Made by a program: the position numbers and the translations under genes
Shown: piece by piece, positions 56,918-64,000 of the stretch
How the letters are laid out: every line of letters starts with the position of its first letter
How positions within the stretch are numbered: position 1 is the stretch's first letter
NCBI GenBank assembly: GCA_037893225.1
Contig: JAZGUH010000327.1
Coordinates: 868,001 to 932,000 of the forward strand
Length of the DNA stretch: 64,000 nt
From: Hippasteria phrygiana
Lineage: Eukaryota; Echinodermata; Asteroidea; Valvatida; Goniasteridae
Reading direction: 5' to 3'
The notes under the pieces: generated by a model
Told to the model about the DNA's origin: nothing
What the model saw: the letters and a program-made list of their open reading frames with translations, nothing else
Database searches by the model: none

Positions 56918-57183
56918 TTAACCAGTTCACGGCCGGGATTATTTTGACATTCACCGGACCCAGGCACGAGATTATTTTTCACAAACCTCGATGCCAGCCG
57001 GGTTCAGGTGGAATCAGGCCGTAATCTCTGAGTAGCTCAACCCAATATTGCCGGCCTCACTCGCTGAGAGCGGGTCGCTGACAGATATTACCGGCCTCGA
57101 TCGAGTGCGTGTTTATCAGTCATCTGTTCTGAATACCACAAAACCTTTGCGTGTATACACGTCATCCGACCTGAACTGGTTAA
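56918..57183 (+). mobile_element. TTAA MITE family E, copy 1
   Basis: TTAA-bounded with ends ttaaccagttcacg and gaactggttaa. The interior has tattttgacattcaccgg, gtttatcagtc and ctcgatcgagtgcg. The inverted relative is 2 kb away at 58947. Confidence 0.75.
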
Positions 57184-58946
57184 GAATAACGTAAAGAATA
57201 GTCATGTGGGGTACATCTTTTGCAACTTAAAAAGTAAAATCAAGCATATTGACCAATGACCATTTGGACACACTTTGGTTTAATACTCTGGCTCACTGTG
57301 TGGGACACAGCAGCTTGAATCTGCAATTGGCCAGTTAACACAAGCAAATGTATACATGGAGTAGAATTAATCTTTTCACATGAAACTATTGAAGTTGAAA
57401 CAAATAAATGTATGGCAGATTATACTGGCGGAAACCGTTTTGTATTAGTGAATCAAGAACACTTGTGAGTGCATGAAATTCCTGGATGCAATTGAACCCG
57501 TGGAAACACTATGACATATCCGCACTTGTTTTTCGTTTATGTGATTGATTGAAGCTTGGGCTAGGCCATATGCAAGCCCACGCAAGAACGTGCTGCTAAT
57601 AATGAAATGCCGCCGTGTGTGCAGTTGTGAGGACAATTTCTCCATTTGCAAGATTGACTGTTTGTTTAATTTCCTCTCTTCATCCTCATCCTGTCTGCAT
57701 GCCCACTTAGGAATATGCAGCTTGTTCATTCCATAAGGCATGGTGACTCGTTCACTCGGCTTACCAAAAGTTGGCCCAAATTTGCTGTACCATAGGCTAG
57801 TCCTGAAGTTGGAAATGCGCATGTTGAATTGGATTGTCGGGCAGCGTCTAGACAGAATTGCAAATTTAACATGGTAGACTTCGAGAGCGTTTATGAAGTG
57901 TCTTTCCAAAATAAATACCACTGTGATTTTAGACATGCCGTATTTTACACTGTTGCAAAACAAAACATTTCATTTTTGAAGTAAGGATCTTTAACACTGT
58001 AATGTACAGTATGTGCACTTAATTATGTATGTTTGAAATTGTAGATTGTTCCAGTGTGTTACCACGGTCTGATGGTTTGACATTAGTTTACATTTTTTTG
58101 TCGTTTCAAGAGCTTTATATGCTTGTAGCTGGATGCCCCCCCCCCCCCCACCATTGTTAAATGTACACATTTCCCACATGCAATTTGAAATGGTACTTTC
58201 ACTGCTTTCAAACTCTTATTTCTGTGGCTTCAAATCCCACCGCAGGACTTTGTCAATTGCCAGTGTACATATGTGACCCGCTCTGGAAAAAGGTATATGA
58301 TGTCGCAAAATATGAAAAAAAAAGTTTTATGTACATGTATGTTTGGAAAGCCTGCAATGTAAGCTTTCATTTGGTACATGATAAAGCTCCAAAGCCCTTT
58401 CCGTTCTGGAGATATCGCGTTTTTGCATATTAATTAGTTCTATGGAGTTCAAATTGCACAACAGGGAAAATAGTCTTTGAAATAGGTAGTTCTAATACAA
58501 TGCAATGGAACAATGCACTCTAAAAAGGTTATTTTTTCACTTTATTCACTGAAATCAACATTGTTGTGCACCAAACCTGAAACTTTAGATATTTAAGATG
58601 TCATTAAAGACAAAAAACAAAAAATGAATTTTGATGAAAAATTTCACCCTCTCAAGATTGAAAGGGCCATTACACGTAAATGCACAGCGCGACTTATATC
58701 ACAAGCACAAACAACCGTTTTTCACAGGCAAGTCAGTTTTGAGATTTTTAACATTTTTACAAAAAGAGCCCCGTCTTATTTCAAAACAAAGTGAAGACCA
58801 AGAAATGAGATACAACAATCAACATTACATCAAATTAAAGCTTATTGCGTGCACTTTCAGGAGATACCATACCCATAATCTCAAGTTTCAACTTTCCACA
58901 AATTTGAAAGCATGGCTTGAAGTTTTCTTTTTCCAGGTTTCTACAG
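57184..58946. other. Spacer, no gene supported
   Basis: The longest non-repeat open frame of the window lies here on the minus strand (57445-57963, 172 codons). It has no motif, no splice context and no coding-like composition that I can see. A C14 run is at 58136-58149. Confidence 0.35.
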
Positions 58947-59235
58947 TTAACCAGTTCGCGTTGGATGACGAGTTAACTCGCAAAGGTTTTGCGGTACTCG
59001 AAACGGCCGACTGATAAACACGCACTCGACGGAGACCGGTATCTATCTGTCAGCGACCCACTGGCAGCGAGCGAGGCCGGAAATATCAGGGTGTTCTGCC
59101 TGCAGATTACAGCCTGATTCTGCCTGCAGATTACAGCCTGATTCTGCCTGAACCGGTCTGGCATCTAGGCTCGGGAAAAATATTCCTGCAGCTGGGTCCG
59201 TGAATGTCAAAATAATCCCAACGTGAACTGGTTAA
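58947..59235 (-). mobile_element. TTAA MITE family E, copy 2
   Basis: TTAA-bounded, inverse orientation. It carries an extra 22-24-bp tandem duplication of ctgcctgcagattacagcc at 59096-59150. Confidence 0.75.
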
Positions 59236-59440
59236 GTTATACAGTAGAACAGTGATTATCACCATGTACATGTAGGTATATCTTCTGTGTGAGTGTGTGG
59301 GGTTCTGAGAACTGCTTAGTGTAGTCAAACTCAAACAATATGCTCTGTTCATCTTCAGGAGAGATATTTCTACGTAGAGTTACAGCAAACGTCTTTTGAT
59401 ATTCTCTTTCCCAGAGATGTAGTCGAGTCCATCGCAATTC

Positions 59441-59613
59441 CATCACAAGCCCTCCAGTCCTAATCCCAATGACAAGCTATTCAAATGAGCTTTGACAAAG
59501 GCATTCCTTTGTCATTGTTCATCCAGTTACTTGTGACCGGCTTTATGAAAGGACTTCTGACTGGGCTTGCGAAAGTACTGTGAAAGGACTTGCAGGGACT
59601 CGACTCCAAGTGT
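59441..59613 (-). repeat. Interspersed repeat D, copy 2
   Basis: The reverse complement aligns with 44504-44668 over about 165 bp at roughly 85% by eye. Confidence 0.75.
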
Positions 59614-60525
59614 TCCTTCCTCCAAGCTCCAACTCTGCTCTTTCCACAATGCAAACCTTTAAATCTCACTAAGTCCTTGCTACGATGCCTGTGTAAATGG
59701 ATCATTTTAATTCGTCGTCTGAATATCTTTTTGAAATTTTGACATCTTGGTCTTTACTGTTTGAAATTTGTTTGTGATTTGTTTACAATTTGTATTGCAA
59801 TGTTCTGAGAATGCTGGATTGGGTGGGGCTGTGCATATCCAGGGTTGTGTTCGTCAATCTGTCATCATTTATACATGGCACAGGCTGCAAGCAAGATCAA
59901 AATGAGTTTGCCTTTCCTAGTCTTCAATACAAGTCAGTGTGCAGACTAGAATGGCTTGTTTCAGTTGTCGGGTCAGGCCAAGGGAAGGGGCTGGCTGGGG
60001 ATTTCAGCTGCAGCTGTTGACAGCATCCCACTGTCCATGTGATATTGATCAGTGACAGTTCCTTCACCTGGCTTTAGAGACATGTTTGCATCCTTTTTTT
60101 ATGAACTTCCCCTGCACCCAGGTACTCCACGTCTCTACATGTACATTGGTCTCTGTGTATTTTTTGTATCTTCTGCTATTCTGTTGTGACATGAACCCTG
60201 AGCAAATTTCCTTTTTTGCTTTTTGCTACATATTTCTTATTTAATACGACTAATATATTATCAGCTTATTTTGAAGTCTAATTCAGTTTTTTGTCCTGAC
60301 AAGGAGGGACACATTGAGAATGTATGTGCACACCCTTGGTAAAAAAATGTAATAAATAAATAAATAAATAAATGTACCTATAAACTTTGCTGGTCCTATT
60401 GGTTTTCACTATTAGTGTCCATTTCTGTTAAGGATCCTTTATTCAAAACTGGATTAGGGATCATTGCCTGACTCGTGTTCAACATTTGGTCATGGTTGTG
60501 CATTTTCATACATTAATCTTTTCAG

Positions 60526-60567
60526 AAATACTCCAATTCAGGAGGAGATTCAAGCAGCACGTGCAGG
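60526..60567 (+). CDS. 42-nt exon, penultimate exon of a possible CD225-like protein
   Basis: A strong acceptor (ttaatcttttcag) and a consensus gtatgt donor frame 42 nt open in all three phases. Entered in phase 2 it reads NTPIQEEIQAARA and leaves in phase 1, so that joined to 63266 the protein would continue GASRRIRSKSLNCSISYLAL. Entered so as to leave in phase 0 it reads ILQFRRRFKQHVQ and joins VLQEESDQSLLIAAYLILHW. The first reading resembles the A-x-x-A-S-R-R-A-x-x-x-x-x-I-x-L-G signature after the first helix of CD225/dispanin proteins. A C26 tract begins 8 bp into the intron. Confidence 0.45.
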
Positions 60568-62258
60568 TATGTCGTCCCCCCCCCCCCCCCCCCCCCCCCC
60601 CTTCCCTCAGGTTACCAGGCAAAATGCAGTCTGATCTGTTATGCATGTGACTGTACGGCTGAATTTTTCACATGAATATTTTCTAAGCAATATTTTCTGC
60701 TAAACAATAATACAACTCTACCGTTTTGGACAGCAATTTATCGTTTTGTTGTTATGCTGAAGCTCTGTTTTTTTGCATCTTAATGCGTCCAAAAACCATC
60801 TTAAAACAACAATTCTTTTCGACTTCTGCAACTTTGCCATTTCAAGCATGTTGGCATTTTGACAACATGAAGCAGCTCCTTGAAATTAGGCTCAGTTTTT
60901 GGCCCCTTTTGTGTTGAATCCGTGCCTGTTTTCCACCAGTTTTTGTCTGGTTATTATCTTGCCTTTATACCATTCGATTTTAAATAATGCAGTGTGCTTC
61001 TAACACTGTGTTTTTCCATGTTTTTATTTTGGTTCAGCATGTTTGGTAATTGTAGCCATTATAATGGTACATGCGTGCATGGATATCTGAGGTTAAATCA
61101 TTAATGAATGGGGGAAATATGCACGTCCCAATCAATAGGTATTTGTTTGTTTTGTATAGACAGCTGTCCCAGGTTGAGTTGACCTGCATGTACAAAAGTA
61201 CATCTAAACTATTATAACCCTAACTCCCTAGGGTGTGTGGAACATCATATTAAAATTGGAGGATTAAGGACTAGGGTTAATCCAGAAAATCTACAGCTCC
61301 GCGCCATTTTGTGCGCGGTGTCCCGCCTGCACGTCGCTGATGGCGAAGCGTACAGGTTGGAGCCCCGTCTATTTTGCCTGATCTGCCATCTTACCACAGT
61401 CGCAGCTTGCCCGCGACGCGCATGACTCCTGTGATTCTCGTAATCCGGTGCGTTTCCGAGTCATTTGTACATAGACGTACCTGTTAAAAAGTGTACTATA
61501 GAAATCGCACGTTTTTTTTATGTTATTGTGTTTAGGCGCACGTTCACATTAGTGGTTTAGAATTTTGGTGGAATTGTTTTGGAAGGACGTGTTGAGTTTA
61601 CGGTAACGTCTCATCATTCAGTTATTTATTTTTAGATGAATTCAAAGTATAATTAAGGCGGTTCAAAAAAATGACTTTATTTTTACAAATGTGAGAACAG
61701 TGGGAATGTTGTCCCGAGTAGAAAAACAAGTCGAAATTATAATTATTTCATATTAAATGTTTGTAGTTGATAGGAAATTTCGGTTATGGTAATGAAGTAC
61801 GATGTCTGGATGATGTACCGAAAGTGGATTTTTTTATATGAAGAATTCAGGCGATGGGGAACCAGTCTAAATGTCTGGGTATTGTACTTCATGAATATGT
61901 TTTTTTTTAATACCTGACTATCCCTGTGGCCCTAAATTTTCACGCCAGGCTGTTTTCATGGCAAGACGTAGACGCTCTCGCCTATATTGCCAATACGGTG
62001 GCCGATAGACGACTGATTTTGAAGATTCATATTTTCTAATTACGTTGTCTATCTCTCTTTCAAATAGCTTACTGACGAAATGCTGGTCCCTTCTGCCGAT
62101 GGTATCAAATTATTTTTGTTAGAAAAGCAACAAATTTATTATATAAAATAGTTGAGTAGACTAAAAAACTTTTTAGGCTTATGCCACCGTTATGCATACA
62201 TGTATATGGCGAATGGTGCTGTTCATGGCCAGAATACCGTACGTGTGCATGACTACTT
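60568..62258. other. Intron/spacer, no other exon seen
   Basis: It starts with the C26 run (60576-60601). AT-rich, with a CpG-rich patch at 61290-61430 that may belong to the element ending near 63115. Confidence 0.35.
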
Positions 62259-63116
62259 GAAATAGCCAAATTACTTTTCCCAACGATTTTGTACTTTTTG
62301 TAAATGTTTCGGATTTTTCAAAAATATTATCCCCTACAGTATGAAAATAAATCTTGACCTCAAACCTAAACACGGCTCTACTTAAATCGGTGCAAAAAAT
62401 ACAGCCAACCTAATTAAAATTTGAGACTTTAATTTTGAAACAAGAAAGTTGAAAATCAGTCTTAGAGTGCCGGATGCCGTTTTCCAACGATTTTGTTCTA
62501 TTCTAAATGTCTGGAAAGTCAATTTAAAACAAATGGAACGATATTGATATCAACCCCTGACCTCCAACCTAAAGGCGCCGTGAATAAAACAGTGCAGAAC
62601 CCAGTGGCCCAACTCATTCAAATTAAAGAAGGAAGTTCATATTTTCTTAATTAAATTGAAAGACCAACCCCTGACCTCCAACCTAAAGGCGCCCCGAATG
62701 AAACGGTGCAGGAAGAGTGGCAGTCGATGGGCCTAATAAGTAAGTCAAATTAAAGACGGATTCTCGGTTAAAAAAGCTGAAACAAAAAAAGCTTAAAATC
62801 GGTCTTAAAAGTGGCGGAATGCCGTTTCCCCAATGATTTTGTAGCATTCTAAATGTCCGAACATTAATTTCTTATAAAACAAATTGAAAGATTAACCTTC
62901 GATCTCCAACCTAACTGGTGCCCCGAATACAACGGTGCAGAAACAGTGTCGGCATAATTCAAATTTAAGATGGATATCGGGGTAACAAAATGAAAATCTG
63001 TCATAAAAAGGCCGAATTCCATTCCCTTAAATTTTGTATCATTTGAAGTGCCTTTTTACTATGTACGCCTCCACCCATCTAGCGGGTGCCATGCGAAGCG
63101 CGGCATCCCGCTAGTG
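62259..63116 (+). mobile_element. Degenerate tandem repeat array with Helitron-like 3' end
   Basis: Four to five diverged units of about 185 bp carry ccaacgattttgta, ctaaatgtc, ctgacctccaacctaaaggc and aacggtgcag in fixed order. After the last unit, ctagcgggtgccatgcg-aagcgcggcatcccgctag forms a hairpin and ends in CTAGT. A terminal hairpin plus CTRR-T is the Helitron 3' signature, although here the hairpin abuts the CTAG rather than lying about 10 nt before it. The 5' TC end is not identified. Confidence 0.4.
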
Positions 63117-63265
63117 TATAATGAAGTCTAGGCTGTGAGAGATCCTACTGATCAAGCCTATCAGCTGATATCCTACATGCCTGGATGTAGCAAATTGTAC
63201 ATGCAGCTCTTCATTAGTCACTGGATCGCACTCGTCCATGTCTTCCAATCACTCTCTTCTTTTAG

Positions 63266-63447
63266 GTGCTTCAAGAAGAATCCGATCAAAGTCTCTTAAT
63301 TGCAGCATATCTTATCTTGCATTGGGTATCTCTACAATGTGTACCTTCTTCTGCTAGTAATTTTGTACACCATCTCCATCATTTCTGTGATTTGGTTACA
63401 TTTTTATTGCAAAATCCTGAAAAAGTTGATAAGATGGGAAATATGAG
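63266..63447 (+). CDS. Exon with two possible readings; one ends as a CD225-like C-terminus
   Basis: A strong acceptor (ctctcttcttttag) opens the exon. Entered in phase 1 it gives ASRRIRSKSLNCSISYLALG, ISTMCTFFC and TAG at 63355-63357: a basic stretch then a membrane helix, fitting the second helix of CD225/dispanin proteins, which are small vesicle or plasma-membrane proteins. Entered in phase 0 it stays open to a gtgaag donor at 63448 and reads VLQEESDQSLLIAAYLILHW through KVDKMGNM. Both join in frame to the exon at 60526 by a different reading of it. That this is an exon is better supported than which reading is right. Confidence 0.5.
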
Positions 63448-63621
63448 GTGAAGTTGAAACATGCAATGAAATAGCAGTTACTAGATTTGGTGGTTTTATT
63501 TTTGGGGAGGGGTGCATCAATTTTTACTTCCTAGCTAACCTTTGCCTTTATAGTGTGAAATTTCCTGTGTTACTTTGACTGCAATTTCTCTGGGCAGCTG
63601 CATTGATACTTTACAGACCAT

Positions 63622-63844
63622 TTAACCCCTTGCGTATGGATGACGCCAAATGGCGCAAAAAAAAACCAGTGCCACCAGGCCGGATGACGCCATTTGCCAC
63701 TATTTGTGCAGTTTAAATCCAATGTTGGATTATTGTGTATGTTACGCTTGACTGCACAAACACATTGTGGCAGTTTCGTTTGGCTGCAAAGGCCGGCGCG
63801 ACACCCCGGCGCCTCGTGTAAATAACCGTACTCAAAGGGGTTAA
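63622..63844 (+). mobile_element. TTAA MITE family A, copy 8
   Basis: TTAA-bounded, ends ttaaccccttgcgtatgg and actcaaaggggttaa, one 68-bp unit. Close to copy 1 throughout (cggcgcgacaccccggcgcc near the right end). Confidence 0.85.
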
Positions 63845-64000
63845 GAAGAAGTTTATTACAGTGTGCGTTATTTTGCAATATTCAAGTTATTGGTGGAGAA
63901 TTTTTATTACGGCTATTAAAGTTAAGACGACATGCAAATTTAAAATATCAGATTTTGCCTACATGTATTTAGTTTTATGAGTTTGGAACAAGAATTCTGG

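Noticed and set aside
57445..57963. 172-codon minus-strand ORF
   Set aside because: No motif, splice context or composition supports it. One frame of this length is not surprising in 64 kb of six-frame sequence.
58631..59014. 127-codon plus-strand ORF
   Set aside because: It reads into the terminus of TTAA MITE family E and lacks splice signals.

Overview
This 64 kb window looks like animal nuclear DNA, probably from a marine invertebrate. Coding sequence is sparse and sits in short exons with GT-AG borders. Introns run for kilobases, there are many simple-sequence tracts, and most of the spacer is made of small non-autonomous transposons and tRNA-derived SINEs. The palindromic word TGTACA/ACATGT recurs throughout. 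The BED-like, Crypton-like and mariner-like relics fit a deuterostome such as an echinoderm, hemichordate or amphioxus, but a mollusc is not excluded. There is no operon structure, CRISPR array or prokaryotic signal.

Layout. Positions 1-8429 (+) hold the 3' half of a gene that begins outside the window. Six short, basic, phase-0 exons (274-5437) are followed by a larger exon at 6802. That exon stops at a TAA inside an A-rich run. One extra A there would carry the frame through a 21-bp minisatellite (a Ser-Pro-Thr-Pro heptad repeat) into a coiled coil and a BEN-like domain ending at 8429. A 503-bp MITE starts 5 bp after that stop. Positions 17670-23364 (+) hold the last three recognisable exons of an unidentified gene, with consistent phases and a stop at 23362. 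Lower-confidence pieces are a 49-codon membrane ORF at 28905 (+), a minus-strand terminal exon at 32344-32433, a minus-strand first exon with a mitochondrial-type leader at 49339-49565, and two + exons at 60526 and 63266. One reading of those last two exons ends in a CD225/dispanin-like tail.

Between the genes lies a dense mobile-element landscape. It includes eight copies of a TTAA-flanked family whose internal 68-bp unit occurs once, twice or three times; hAT-like elements with visible 8-bp target duplications (21074-22197, 45603-46086, 46095-47600, 42085-42271), two of them abutting and sharing the target ATGTATGC; a pogo-like TA element with a second copy; foldbacks that enclose tRNA-like modules; and a possible Helitron 3' end. 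Decayed proteins include a BED-finger-like fragment, a Crypton/DUF3504-like fragment and a mariner transposase.

Limits. All exon calls come from reading splice sites and frames by eye. No homology search was possible, protein names are tentative, and several frame breaks fall in homopolymers where assembly error is a live alternative.
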